DNA of 64,000 nucleotides from Byssothecium circinans (Eukaryota; Ascomycota; Dothideomycetes; Pleosporales; Massarinaceae), in contig ML976984.1 in assembly GCA_010015675.1 (NCBI GenBank), forward strand, positions 612,762 through 676,761, in the 5' to 3' direction. The notes under the pieces were generated by a model. It did no database searches. It saw nothing but the letters and a program-made list of their open reading frames with translations, and was not told the origin of the DNA. Position numbers and translations under genes: made by a program. Positions within the stretch are counted from its first letter, which is position 1, and the number at the start of each line of letters is the position of its first letter. This document shows, piece by piece, positions 45,056-57,906 of this stretch.

Positions 45056-46520
45056 AAGACTGAAGCGCAAGCCTTTCTGTGCATGAGCTGGTCTCACATT
45101 ATGATGTCGCATCTATTGTACCTGCATTGAAGATATTAGCATGGAGTTGTGGGACTAGCGAAGCTTTTGAGGGCATTATCATGGCGCATCAAATGCATTC
45201 TGAAGTACCATGACAAAGTCAACAAAACATCTCAAACACTTCTTCTTCCAATTATCAATAGTGCATGGCAAACAACCTCGTATAATATATGTTTTAATGC
45301 TAATAGAGAACGACACTTTTGCGTACGAAAGAAGGCTGCATGCTTAGCCAATCATGTATCCAGTGAACCCCTCGGTAGCATACCCCGGCGGTAAGTTCCT
45401 CGCCAGTATGAATTGAGGCGCACCTTTCCAACCCCCCACGACCGTCAAGAACCACCATTACTCCTTCAATCCAGCTCCTCCAGTATTATGCGCAAAGGCG
45501 CTAGAGTAACGTTGGACCAACTTCTTGCGGAGCTCCTCCTGACCACATCTAGCTGCCTTTTATCTTCATTTTGCCAACCTGAAGCGCGTCGCGCTGGAGT
45601 TTAGTAGAGTCAAAACGTACTCCATCGCGGATCAAGTCGCACTGCCACCGACGCCTCGGTCAGGAACTCAGATTGTAGCATGGCCCCCCAGAGACGACTA
45701 AGAAGCCGTTCATCTAGTGTGATGTGGTGCGTTGAAAGTTATATGTGGCCCTATCGAAGATATCAACAAAGAACAACAATCCGAGGATTTGGTGGGTCAG
45801 CGAGGATGACGATAGGAACAGAGTTGTTGAGCGAAATTCTAGCTGCTCTCATACGGTATTCAAATAGACACTAAAAAATTACCAACTCTGTGCAATACAA
45901 AAAAAAGATTCCTTCGTTATGCAGTCCGTGTTGCTTGGCAGATTCTACTACCCAAGCCGACAGTACAAGCCACAGTATGCAATGTGTATGGACTGAACGA
46001 GAAGAATACGAGAAAACAAATCATTGGATCAATGAATAGAACATGACATGTACTCCTCATTCTACCTATATCCCTTTATCTCTCCAGCCTTCACTTGCTC
46101 CTCCATCCGTAGAAGCGTTACGATCAATCACGATTACTACTCCCAGGCCGAATAATCATTTTAACAGGACGCCAAAACATCGAATAAGACAAGACGCAAA
46201 GATCGCACGACACGAACGCATCTACAGCCGGGTCTCAAACACCAACATGCCATCCAAGCAGCTAGACTTCCAGCCGGCTCAATCTTCAGAGGACGATTCC
46301 AAGCATCGAAGTTAGTAGAGCAGATCACCACCAAACTTTCACCCAGGCAAGTCTGTGAGCACAACAGCCTCAAGCATAGTTTCAGTTGTTCAATAGCCCA
46401 GTCTCAAAGGACGACTCCAAGTATGAAGACGAGGGCTGCAGGAGAACAACCCATTGCTGCAACAGCCCAAGTGGCAAGAAGGGAGAACACAGTTGGATGG
46501 AGGGCCATGAGGGCCAAGTT
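45056..46520. other. Intergenic, 1.5 kb, repeat remnants possible
   Basis: No gene is recognised. Two imperfect copies of a CARTCTYMRAGGACGAYTCCAAG-type word occur at about 46280-46310 and 46397-46425, suggesting a local duplication. Confidence 0.35.
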
Positions 46521-47035
46521 TGTAGCGGTTATTACTAATAGCTAGCTTCACACAAGTTTAGTCACGTGGTTAGTTAGGTCCTAAGGTTATATACTACGTA
46601 TAAATTTAAGCTACCTCTTACCTATCTTTCTTCTTTCTTCTTTCTCTACACCTTATATACTCTTATCTCCTTATAGCTTCCCCTTTAAATATAAAGAATC
46701 CTTTAGCTAACGTAAAGCACTACTAAACCGCTTACACCACTAAACTACTTATAATTTCCTTAGCAACACTAACTCTATCTTTAACGCGAAAATGCCTTAA
46801 TAAAATAGGTCTACACGCCTCTAATACAAAGGTAGACTATAGCTTGCCCTTAACGCATATAATAGAGTGTGAAAAGGTAATAGAGATATAGCAGAGATAG
46901 TCAAAATAGTAGTTGATTGATAGTAGATTGTGTCGTGTGTAGTTAAGAGTTTGATCGAAGATAGAGCACTTACTTATACCTTTCTTCAGCCTATTCCTAC
47001 TAGCCTGTATGCGGTAGATAGTATAAAGAAAGGCT

Positions 47036-47820
47036 NNNNNNNNNNNNNNNNNNNNNNNNNNNNNNNNNNNNNNNNNNNNNNNNNNNNNNNNNNNNNNNNN
47101 NNNNNNNNNNNNNNNNNNNNNNNNNNNNNNNNNNNNNNNNNNNNNNNNNNNNNNNNNNNNNNNNNNNNNNNNNNNNNNNNNNNNNNNNNNNNNNNNNNNN
47201 NNNNNNNNNNNNNNNNNNNNNNNNNNNNNNNNNNNNNNNNNNNNNNNNNNNNNNNNNNNNNNNNNNNNNNNNNNNNNNNNNNNNNNNNNNNNNNNNNNNN
47301 NNNNNNNNNNNNNNNNNNNNNNNNNNNNNNNNNNNNNNNNNNNNNNNNNNNNNNNNNNNNNNNNNNNNNNNNNNNNNNNNNNNNNNNNNNNNNNNNNNNN
47401 NNNNNNNNNNNNNNNNNNNNNNNNNNNNNNNNNNNNNNNNNNNNNNNNNNNNNNNNNNNNNNNNNNNNNNNNNNNNNNNNNNNNNNNNNNNNNNNNNNNN
47501 NNNNNNNNNNNNNNNNNNNNNNNNNNNNNNNNNNNNNNNNNNNNNNNNNNNNNNNNNNNNNNNNNNNNNNNNNNNNNNNNNNNNNNNNNNNNNNNNNNNN
47601 NNNNNNNNNNNNNNNNNNNNNNNNNNNNNNNNNNNNNNNNNNNNNNNNNNNNNNNNNNNNNNNNNNNNNNNNNNNNNNNNNNNNNNNNNNNNNNNNNNNN
47701 NNNNNNNNNNNNNNNNNNNNNNNNNNNNNNNNNNNNNNNNNNNNNNNNNNNNNNNNNNNNNNNNNNNNNNNNNNNNNNNNNNNNNNNNNNNNNNNNNNNN
47801 NNNNNNNNNNNNNNNNNNNN
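47036..47820. other. Assembly gap (785 N)
   Basis: A run of Ns. Any frame drawn through it is meaningless. Confidence 1.
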
Positions 47821-48045
47821 AGTATATTACTAACGTTTAGCTATTAATCTATAGGTAAAGGTAGGTTTTACCTAAGATTTCCTTTTTTACTAATAACTAT
47901 TTTATTACGTAAGCTATAGCTATAGAATTTTAATAGCTATTAGTTTATATATATATCTATCTAGGTTTAAAATTTTAAAAGAAAATATCAAGATTTAGCT
48001 TTGTTATTAGGATAATACTAGTTAATGTTCCTTGCCAAGCATTTC

Positions 48046-48079
48046 TGCGCGGTTCGGTGGTGTGCGCGGTTCGGTGGTG
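48046..48079. repeat. Two exact 17-bp tandem copies in a GC-rich patch
   Basis: The unit TGCGCGGTTCGGTGGTG occurs twice head to tail. It stands out as GC-rich within the AT-rich island. Confidence 0.85.
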
Positions 48080-48862
48080 CTTTACGTTATAGTAACTATA
48101 GTAAGGCTAGGTATAATATAAAAACTTACTAAGCTAATAAAGAAAGTTCTTCTAAGTTAGAGGCTAGTACTTAGTATGTATTTTTAGATAGTAATATAGA
48201 TAATAATAGTAATAAAGTTAAGTAAGTTAGTATTATTAAGAAAATTATAAGTAGTTTAGTAGTACTTTATATTATTCTTATCTCTTATCTAGAGTATAGC
48301 TTCTTTAAAAGTATAATAGTTCTTACTATATACTCTTCTTTAATTTGCATCTAAAGCTACTCTACTCCTTCTTAATAGTATATCTCTAAAACTATTAGCC
48401 TAATATCTTTAAGGATAAAGTTTAGATACCCCTAAATACTTAGCCTTATCTACTTAATACTAGATTACTTCTAATACTAGATAGTATATAAGCCTTTTTA
48501 GTCCTTACATAGTTCTATAGTTTTAATTATCCTTTTATAAAAGACTTATTAATTAACTCTTTTTCTTAGTTTATTATTTAGATCTTTTATACCTTTACAA
48601 TTATTTAGATTTAACTCTAAGCTATAAAGTTATAGCTTTCTATCTATTTAAAAATTATAAAAATAGCTCTTAAATTACGCTAGTTATAAAGAATCTTGGC
48701 AATTTAGTAATTTAGTAATTACTTAGTAAACCCCCATCCATGTTGCTGAGGTTGTCGTGTTGTGGTGTGATAGGCTGCCAAGCATTCGCGCGGCAAGAAT
48801 CCCCCCGCCACAAGACAGTAATCTCCTCGCCTCCTTACGCGCACACTCTCTCGTCCGATCCT

Positions 48863-50398
48863 ATGGAAAGCTGGCTGAAACAATCTGGAGCGTCAGGCTT
48901 GGACAACCTCGAGCTTGCCGACTTCTCGGATACTGGGCGCGGTGTCAGAACGCTGCGGCGATTCAAGGAAGGAGAAGAGATTCTCACCATTCCACATGGC
49001 GTTCTCTGGACAGTGGAACACGCATATGCTGATCCCTTCCTTGGGCCAGCCCTTCTCTCTACGCGGCCGCCCTTGTCTGTCGATGACACCTTGGCTACGT
49101 ATATTCTCTTTGTCCGATCGCGCGGGTCGGGATACGATGGCCTGGGAAGCCATGTTGTAGCGCTGCCTGCGAGCTATACTTCGAGCATCTTCTTTGCGAA
49201 GGCCGAGCTGGAAGTTTGCGCGGGAACTTCGCTCCATACTACTACGAAGCAGTTGCATCGACAGATCGAGGATGACTATAGGGGATTAGTAGTGCGACTG
49301 TTTGAACAACATCAAGAACTGTTTCCACGCGACAAATTCACCATCGAAGACGTAGGTATTACAACACGCGGAAGATGCTGCGAATCGGCTACTGACACTT
49401 ATTTCCCATCCTTGAGTACAAATGGGCGCTCTGCACCGTGTGGAGTCGTGCGATGGATTTTAAGCTGCCCGATGGAGATTCGATTCGACTTTTGGCGCCC
49501 TTCGCGGACATGTTGAACCACTCGTCCGAGGTTGGGCAGTGTCACGTCTACGATGTCTTGTCTGGAGACCTCTCTGTTCTTGCCGGGAAAGACTACGAAC
49601 TGGGAGATCAGGTACGTCCATCTTGTTTTCTAATGCTACCAATTATGCGCTTACCTAGAAGTGTTCTTCCAGGTTTTCATCAATTATGGGCCTATTCCAA
49701 ACAATCGCCTTTTACGTCTCTATGGCTTTGTCGTGCCCGGTAATCCCAACGACAGCTATGACCTCGTTCTCACGACGCATCCTATGGCGCCATTTTTTGA
49801 GCAAAAGCACAAACTCTGGGTATCGGCTGGGCTCGATTCGACCTCTACCATCTCTCTCACTCTCACCGATCCGCTACCAAGTAGCGTCCTTCGATACCTC
49901 CGTATTCAACGGCTCAACCAATCTGATCTTGCTTTAATAGCGCATCATCAAAGCGATGTTCCAGTTGAGAAAATCAGCGATCCAAACGAAGTGGAAGTCC
50001 TGCGGTTTCTAATAGAATCGATCTCTGGTCTTCTCGATGGTTTCGGAACTCAGCTGGAAAAGCTGGAAGAGCAACTCGCGGAGGGGTTCTATTCTCCGGA
50101 AAGGAACGCATGGTTGGCGGCGCACGTCAGCTTAGGTGAACAGCGGGTACTGAGATTAACGAGAGAGACAGCGGAGGATATGTTGGCGGAGGTAGAGAGT
50201 GGAAGTGGAAATAAGAGGGGTCTGTTGTCGGCACCGGCCCAATGCGCGAAGTGCAAAAAGGTTTCTGTGCAGTTGATGCGGTGCGGAAGGTGCAACACGG
50301 TCATGTACTGTGGGCGGGCATGCCAGGTCGCCCATTACAGAGAGCACAAGGCAATGTGTCGAGCTACAGCTTCTAAGAATGGTTCTCAAAGGAATTAA
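48863..50398 (+). CDS. SET-domain lysine methyltransferase with C-terminal MYND zinc finger
   Basis: Three exons (to 49351, 49417-49611, 49673-50398; introns 65 and 61 nt) give 469 residues from MESWLKQSGASGLDNLELAD. An upstream in-frame ATG at 48740 lies at the AT-island border and is less likely. The SET fold is of the Rubisco-LSMT/SETD6 type: DFSDTGRGVRTLRRFKEGEEILTIP, then LLAPFADMLNHSSE (the NHS motif), VFINYGPIPNNRLLRLYGFV (the catalytic GxxxN...LLxxYGF), followed by a helical substrate-binding half. The last 45 residues are a MYND finger, CAKCKK...RCGRCNTVMYCGRACQVAHYREHKAMC, with all eight zinc ligands. Targets are unknown; relatives methylate ribosomal proteins and elongation factors. 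Confidence 0.85.
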
Positions 50399-50986
50399 AA
50401 GAGAAGTTTTGTTTAGTCCACTAAACAATCTTGGAAGGAAAATCTTGAGCTTAACTCCCACTACGATGAAAAATTTGCGCAACTTAATTTGGGTGGAACG
50501 CTGCCCGGCAACATTTTATCAAATATGACCCGGATAGCCATTAGTGCATTTTTGCTAACTGATCCCACAGCTATACATAGTGACAGCGGAATGAATTGCG
50601 AAGGAAACAAAAGATCAGAAAATCACATTGAACTGGTCCATTTGACGAGAGAATTAATAGAAATAGTGGTGGGAGAACTTATAATAGGAGGTTGTTGTTG
50701 CTTCATGTAGTAAGAGTGAGAGAAGTTTGCAGTGTTAAGAGTTAAAGACATGTAAATATGAGATGGAACGCGCAGCGCGTGGGTGATGCGGCTAATAAGA
50801 TGCACTAAAGCGGCTCCGCGGAGGTACTTCCGTGGGGACTAAACGTGTGTATGTGTTCTATTATAGCCATGCACCCTATAGGTATAGGCCGTTACAATGC
50901 GTTAGCTATACATAACCTGCTTTGCTACGTTTTCTCTAGTTTAGAAGCTAACCATAAGACCTGGTTGCCATAGTGCCCGAAATCCT
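50399..50986. other. Intergenic (convergent)
   Basis: No gene seen between the SET/MYND gene and the minus-strand unknown gene. Confidence 0.4.
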
Positions 50987-52732
50987 CTACATCCTTTTCT
51001 TCTGCGCCTCTTGATGCATTTTCTCTTTCAAACACTTGCTATTTCCATCAACCCGGTCCTCCCTGACTTTGCGCAGGGCAGAACCAATCTCTTGCGGGCT
51101 GCAAAATCTATCGGGCTCTACAACCTGGTGGGTTATTGGTCCCCTTTTCCTGGGCTGTTGCGAGCTAATGGCGGGTTCTGCAGCCTGGTGATGTGTGCAA
51201 TGGTGTCTGCACTGGTGTCTGGGGGGAGGTGCGTTGCTCAGTTGAGGCGGCGGGAAAGAATGGTATTCCGTCACTGCAACGGGCTTCATCGGGACGGAAG
51301 CGTTCGATACCGGTGAGCCTGTGGTCAATTTCTCGTAGGCAACAGTAGCTGCGTGGTACACAGCGGTAGCGTCTTCAACGATCCGCGTCCAGAAGTCGGC
51401 CAGAGAGCACTTGAGTCCAGATACCATGCTGCTGTTACTATTTGGTGCCGGAGGTCCTGGGTAGAAGACGACTTCATTGCGCAGGGAGCTTCCTGACCGA
51501 TGCCGTTGGTGAGTAGTATCCAAGTTGGCCTTGGGATTTGGAGACATTCTAGCCTTCTTCATCGGCCTCCATCCGACCTTTTGCACGGAAGCCATTAACG
51601 CAATGACCCTTAAATCTTCGTGCTTCCTCTTCTTCGACATCCGGCACTGAGCGTCCTTGACGTCGGCGACACTAGGTATCTCATGAGCTTGAGGGGTTTG
51701 ATTCCGATCCTGTTTGTAGAGGTCAAACCACTTGTTGCCGCCGAGCTGTACTTCGCCGTTGTAGGCGTCCAGTATCTGCTGGAAAATGTCGGCAAGGATC
51801 AGGCGGCCGCGGTCGTCCTTGTAAAAGAAAACTTTGTAGAGCTGCCCGTTGATGTGGATCTTGTTCGGCTCCGTGAAATTGGTGGCAATAATGCGCATTT
51901 TCCATTCAGCGGCGTGATCGAGCCTCGGGTGGATTGCACTGGCGGCACATTCACCGCGGTATGGGTTCATGTCGAGCGCACGCGCTAGGTAGAAGACGGC
52001 GGAGTAGAAATCGCCGGCCTTGTGGGAGTAGAGTGCCTCAGCTAGGTAGCCGTTGTTTCCTGCCTGAGCTTGTCGGAAGTTGTCGAGGGTGGTAGTGCGC
52101 GGCGTTTTTGGAACGAGGAATCCACTCGTTGCGTGTCGTGAGGCGGCGAAAGCAACTTCACAGTCAAGAATCAATACAAAAACCTTGAATAAGTCACGTG
52201 TAGAGTCGATTCGAAACTCCTTCCTGCCCTGCTTGCTGATAAGGCTAAGGTGAGGCGCACTGCCATCAGCAGCCTGCCAATAGGTTGTGCCGTATATATA
52301 GACTTCAGCAATGGGCGAGCGGATGCGACTGTGTTTTTCTTTTTGTTTCCCGTAGTGGTAGTGCTATACATAGTTAATGCTGGTCTGAGTGCCTTGCACA
52401 CCAAACTCTCAACTTACGTAGAAGGTCACTGTTGGGTCTAGTATTTTGAGGTACGTATCATCTTTGAGAGGCTGAAGAATATAGGCCACTTTATGGATAG
52501 CCGTGATCACGTCTTGAGATCCTAGGTTATCACCAATGCCACGGATGAGTCCAGCCGCTGTCTTCAGTCCTGGGGTGTGGGGTTCATCGTTCAGAAGCTC
52601 TTTGTAGTACGGCAGAAGCGCATCTTTGCCAACAGCTGTGAGCTTCTCAGTCAATGTAGCTTCAACTTCGGCTGTGCTCGCGCTGGTTGCCGTAGATATT
52701 GCGGACGACGTGTAATCGGTGTGCTTGGCTAT
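50987..52732 (-). CDS. Unknown protein with no recognisable ATG start
   Basis: Two exons join in phase 0: about 52732-52418 and 52183-50987, with a 234-nt intron (GTAAGT donor, CAAG acceptor), long for this window. The junction reads KILDPTVTFY|VFVLILDCEVAFAASRHA. The frame opens in exon 1 after a TAA near 52815 without any ATG. The best-looking start context has ATA (52732-52730) followed by GCCAAGCACACC. Either the start was lost or an upstream exon is missed. A strong acceptor-like CTCTTTTTACAG lies at about 52775. The protein has a helical first part, then SHKAGDFYSAVFYLARALDMNPYRGECA (TPR-like), a Lys/Arg patch (MSKKRKHEDLR) and a His/Pro-rich tail. No family is recognised. Confidence 0.5.
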
Positions 52733-52815
52733 TGTGAGTTGGGTAACGAGAGAGAAAGTGCTGTAAAAAGAGGATGCAGTGTTGAAGTTGTGAAGCTCGA
52801 ATAAAGTTTAGAGTA

Positions 52816-53296
52816 ACTTTGAAACGGAAATTGGGGGGCGCGTTCGTGTGCTTTCGACCAGGGCGCGATTGAGTAATTGCGCGACTGTGAGAGGTCGGAG
52901 AGTGGGCCTTTACTTACTGTGCCGCTTACGAAATGGGCCGGAGCGCAAGTTCAATTTTCTGCGGTGCGCTTGTTGTAGCTTGCAGTCGTGGGGCTATTGA
53001 CGTTTTGTTGAACGTGCTGTGGTAGAAACGTGTTGAGCAAAGAGTGTGTCATTTGTGCAAACGCGTAAGTAGCAAAGCATCACATCAGACGGCAAAGGAA
53101 CCTCAGTATAGCCACCACAGCGTTAATACCTCCGGCTACCCTTATGGACTTACTAATTAAATTAAAAGTGTTGGAGTAAGTGAACGCCAGTGCCAGACCA
53201 CCGCCGAATCTAATGAAGCGCGAAGAAAATCATGACCTGGCTAGTGGTTATGAAAACCTGCGTGCATGAAAAATTGCGTGCCACCTATCCGCTAGA
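52816..53296. other. Intergenic
   Basis: No gene recognised between the unknown gene and the astacin gene. Confidence 0.35.
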
Positions 53297-54405
53297 TTAT
53301 AACCATCTATCAAATGTTAGTAGATCCGGAGATTAGATATCCGATGACACTCACCGGTACAGAGCTACGATAGCGTCCCTGTCCCCATCAGACACGCTTA
53401 GTTCCGGAAAGGATTTGGGAGGTGGGATTATGCGCCATGTGACTTCGCCGGTCTTATCAATCTTTGCGAGCGGATAGTAAGAGGCATCCTTGGGGTGGGC
53501 CTCCGTCTTGGCTGGATCGCTGAAGATGTCTGATGTATAGTGCATGATCGAGTCAAAGTCGTAAACGGGGCCACTAATGCCCGCAGTCACCGTGCTGTCA
53601 GAGTCGTCTTTGGAGAACTCATCGGCCTGGAATCCAAAGGGTCGCCCAACCATGCTTTTGCTGCAGAAGTCGGCCTTTGTGAACTTTCCTTCGGCCCTCT
53701 TCCAAGCATCATCAAAACCATACATGTTGTCGCAGGAGAAGGTCACGTAATCGTCTCCTACCCAAATACTAAGCTTCATACTTCGGGAGGGGGAAGCACT
53801 CACGGTCGGGTCTCTGATGCTCATGAAGCAAGCCAAACACATGTCCCAGCTCGTGTGCTGAAAGGATCAGCACGTCTCTCCCTCGCAAGCGCTAAAAACT
53901 TACCAAAGTCCCAGTCGGAGGCTGCACCACCCATGTACATGTAGTGACGACCAGCGTCGTGATTGGTCTTGTCCGAGGTATAGCCAGTGCTTGCCTCTCC
54001 GCCGATTGCGTCGTCGCCCATTACCTTGATGACAAGCGTGTAATTGGCGTAATACGGATTCCACTTGGTCTCCGCTTCATCGAGATAGCACCATGCTTCA
54101 ACCCTGGGTGCAGTGAAGAAGAGTGTATGACCGTAGTGGGAGCTGTTGGGACCGATCTTCTTGAGCCATGTGTACCAACCGCGCTCGACATGTATGTACA
54201 GCTTGGCGTACGACTCTTCATTTGCGTAACAGTGAGTTACGGCGCTCACTTGATCGTTGTTCTTTGGCCATGCCGTGTGTTGACGAGGACCGCTCTCGCG
54301 ACGTTGGAGCGACCGACCTTTGAGAGCAGCTGGAGGTGGCGCAGTGTGCAGACGGCATGCAAGGGAGACGGCGAAGAAGGCGAAGAGAAGTAAGGGAAGG
54401 CGCAT
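53297..54405 (-). CDS. Secreted astacin-type zinc metalloprotease (M12A)
   Basis: Four exons (54405-53904, 53857-53804, 53757-53355, 53306-53297) give 322 residues. The signal peptide is MRLPLLLFAFFAVSLACR; an in-frame ATG further upstream (54522) would bury it. The tiny second exon (54 nt) carries most of the active site. Spliced, it reads AHELGHVFGLLHEHQRPDRD, the complete astacin HExxHxxGxxHExxRxD zinc signature. The Met-turn with the zinc-ligand Tyr is SIMHYTSD in exon 3. The last exon adds only two codons and a stop (LYRWL) and is less certain. The region before the active site would be a propeptide plus the N-terminal catalytic half. The enzyme should digest extracellular protein. No C-terminal accessory domain is present. 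Confidence 0.88.
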
Positions 54406-57400
54406 TTTGGCAATAAAGAGATTGATATGCTGCAACAACCGAGTGTCTTGATATGCGGGGTTCAATGCCGGCGTTGAGGTGGAGTGGCCGATCGGAAGCG
54501 TGCCTCGGGGCGGAAGTGCCAATAGCTTAATTCTCAGACGCTCATACTTTTGCTTTGGACATGACGTTAGATGGCATGCAAACGGTCGGATGGGGTTTGG
54601 TTGAGTAAAGCCAATTCAAATATGCTGAGCTTCTCAAGGTAGTGACCAAACGGCGATAGACCGTTCTGAGTTGCCTTCATTGCTTACATGCGATCTCCAC
54701 CTGATTAGAGCTGAAGATACCGTACTAAACACATACTATATCTCTTCACATTGCCAACGTGCCAGCCGTGATGTGCGCCCTCTGCCGCCTGCGCGCTTTG
54801 TAGAGCACAAGCCAAGCACGCCATCACGCGAAGATTATGTAGCTTAATCCTTGGGTAGCAGCATAAGCGGCGCCGCGCAACGCATAGCAAAATGGAAGGG
54901 ATGGAGATGAAGTAAAGCGGATGGAAGTCGGGGACTGAGTGGACTGAGGTCGGACGTCGACACTTCAGACGACGCTAACCTAATCCTGCATGGCGTGAAA
55001 GGCACCATTCGAGAAGCTCTGCACATCCTTCAAATTCCTCTCGAAGTTAAAACGATTTCCCCTGCATTTGTTTGCGAACTCGTGCAGGGAGAATGCACTT
55101 CAAATCTTCTGCCTCATGTCCCAGTGGCTTGAGTTTCTACAGTCATGTTATTCACGAGATCAACTCCATCTCCTCATCTCGGGGGCTAACATCAAAAATG
55201 AACGAAGTCGTCTCCAATGTGTCATCCTGATCCTTGTCCTGAGTCTGAAACCTAATCCTATAAAAAAATCGGTGAATCTTGAAAGGAACGAGACCACCTA
55301 AGCAGCCAACAGCTCCAGATCCTTTTGATATGCTTGGAGTCCAAACATGAAGTGAGAGTTAGATTATGGAAATATTGTGAATAAAGCACTCCAAATGAGA
55401 TATATATCCAGAATGTGCAGCGTTATTCGACGATGATCGTTACAGACTTCGCGTGTCAGCACTCCTTCGCGAACAAAGCTGTAGAGAGCCCTTTTGACGT
55501 TTCTTGCTTCGAGGTCATTCTTCCACGATGAGAAGGAAGGACTTTCGCCTGACCCATATACCTCTCCACCTCACGGGTACTTCATAATTTAAATGTTAGA
55601 AATTCTTCGTTGAGAAGACTAATGTTAAAAATCGACGAGCCCCGCACGAAATGACTGTCCAAAATCAACTACATGAAAAGACATGAGAGGAGCGGGGCGC
55701 CCTCTCCTATTCTCCACACTCTTATAAAAGAAAAGTTCACTATCAAATATGATGTTGGCTTCCGAAAGCTCAAAAAAGACAGTTATGGACTTTCTTTCCC
55801 GACACTCTGAATCCTATCTTAAAATTATATTGACCATATGAATATCCCTATTACGCACTACCAAGTACGTTCTCCGGCTTTCATATATGCTTCTCTCTAA
55901 ATATTAACGGCGAAAGAAAATTTTTGGGCCCTGTGTGGTGGTATATTGGTATCTCTGAATTATTTTCAAAATATATGTACTGCACACCATGGTCTCTTTC
56001 ATAAACTGAGAACATTGTTCTTAATAGGTGGGCTTCTAAATTCCGGATATCTACCCACCACTCTATAAATCAATAGGTGGAGAATCCATGTGTTCTCCAG
56101 CCTTGGCGCTTTCAAAACACATTATATCCCCTAACCATGGCCTCTTTCCTACTATTCCCAACTCCATAAAACCTCGGTGAAGAGGTCGAATGCGAGACTG
56201 CCAAAAGGCGTCGCAGACACAACCATAATTTTTTCCTCCCCCGTTCGCTTCCTACCACAACTCTCTAAGCAAAACAAGACTTCAGAAATGAAAGTGCTAC
56301 ACGTGCGAGAAGTTCTTTACCTATCGGATGATTCATTAAACCTTAAAATCTTCTTCGTATCCTCATATGTGACAAAATGTTGCCCGAGCACGACAATGTC
56401 TTCTCCCCCGACTACCTCAACCATTTATTCTCCCGAGTCCAGAAGCTTGTGGGGCAACATATATGCGGCACTCTTCTCTCTCGCTCTTAAAAGAAAAGGA
56501 CGTTGGACTAGAATGTGTGTCTCTCGCTTTCTAGGCGACTTCTTAGCTTATTGATACAGATATCGAGCGCGGCTAAAAAAAGAACGGCGAATGCCATGTG
56601 TTTGGCCTTCTCCTCCCACTTCCCTTTCATAATGCTACCACCTCCGCCCCTCTTTAAACAAACTTATAAACACCTGTTATGTCTGATTCCACTTCACCCC
56701 AAAATACACAATCACCATGGCCAATGTCTCGCGACCCTCGTGGCTCTCGCCCCTCCCCCATTTTTCCATCGCTCGATGCAATCCGCACAACACCAGAGAC
56801 TGATCCTCCAAGAAATTGAAAACTAAAAACGACTGATGAAAGACTCATGGAGGTTTCCGTCCCGGACTCTTTTCTATTTCTCTATTTCTTCCCTTCCACC
56901 GCTCCCTCCATGGAAAGAAGAAGAAAAAGTTTCACATCCCTCACATCCATCATCGGTATTATATATACACCTCTAAAGAAAGTTGTTTTCTGGTTCCATG
57001 TCCGTCTTCTTCCTCTCCTCCTCTCCATCCTCCCCTCTTCCCTCGAAGAAAGAAATGAATAAAAAGACACGGCAAACTGGAACACGACGGCGCACAGTCG
57101 AGAAAATACCTCCAAACCCTCCGAACCTCCTCCTTTTCCTTCCCTCTTGTCCTCTCCTGAGGGAGTAATCAAAAAAGGAATCCGCGACTACATGTGCGCG
57201 TGGACTCTGCGGTCCGGAACACATATTTTAAGCCAAACCACTAAAACAGAACTCTATTCAACCCATGTTGATGATCTTGTGCCTCTTCTTCCGACATCTT
57301 CAACATCTTCAAAGAATTCTCACTGAGGTGCGATGGCCTGGCTCGACCCTTTCCGAAGGCCATAGTACTAAAACACGAATGAGCAAGGAATCATGTGTCT

Positions 57401-57906
57401 GTTTGTCTGGCTTTTGCCTTGCCCTGTGCCTAAGGCAGTTTGGAGACGAAAATCCTCAGGACTGCGAGTTCATGAGTTTGGTTCGGTAGGACGGGCGGAA
57501 TGACGGCGACGGCGATGATGCTGATGATGATGAGCACCCGCATCCGCACCAGTACCTCCACCGTCGAGAGATTTCGCGATACGATCAGAAGACAACTTCC
57601 ATTTTGATCCTCTTGTTCGATCATGGCTATGCTAGCGCTCTATCAGACTAAATAAAGGGTATCCGCTTTTCATCTCTCCCTCTCCTCTCCTCTCCGCTCT
57701 GTCCTACTCTGGTTCTATCCAACGAAAAGAAAGAAAGGAAGCCAAAGCCATCCAATATCATCCATCCCAACCAAATCCAATCCAATCCAATCCAAGCATG
57801 TCCTTACCATAGTCCTACAAATTATCCTTCTATGTCCTTTTAGATCCATGTCCGTGTCCATATCCATATCCAACCCCTCCGCTCCCAGCTCCCTGCAATT
57901 TCAATC
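54406..57906. other. Intergenic, 3.5 kb, no gene recognised
   Basis: The right half (56.1-57.8 kb) is pyrimidine-rich on the plus strand with many CTCC/TTCC runs and opens several meaningless frames. TCCAA is tandemly repeated at about 57775-57795. No RNA gene or transposase was found. Confidence 0.4.

Larger units (their letters stand above)
46521..48732. repeat. AT-rich island, probably RIP-degraded repeats, with an assembly gap
   Basis: Base composition drops sharply to AT-rich DNA full of TA, TTA and ATAG words, with frequent stops in all frames and no gene. The right boundary at about 48732 is abrupt. This is how transposon clusters look in Dothideomycetes after repeat-induced point mutation. 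An assembly gap inside it supports repetitive content. The original element cannot be identified by eye. Confidence 0.75.

Noticed and set aside
46930..47847. 305-residue frame
   Set aside because: It consists almost wholly of the N gap.
54406..54522. N-terminal extension of the astacin protein to an earlier ATG
   Set aside because: It would place about 40 residues before an obvious signal peptide.
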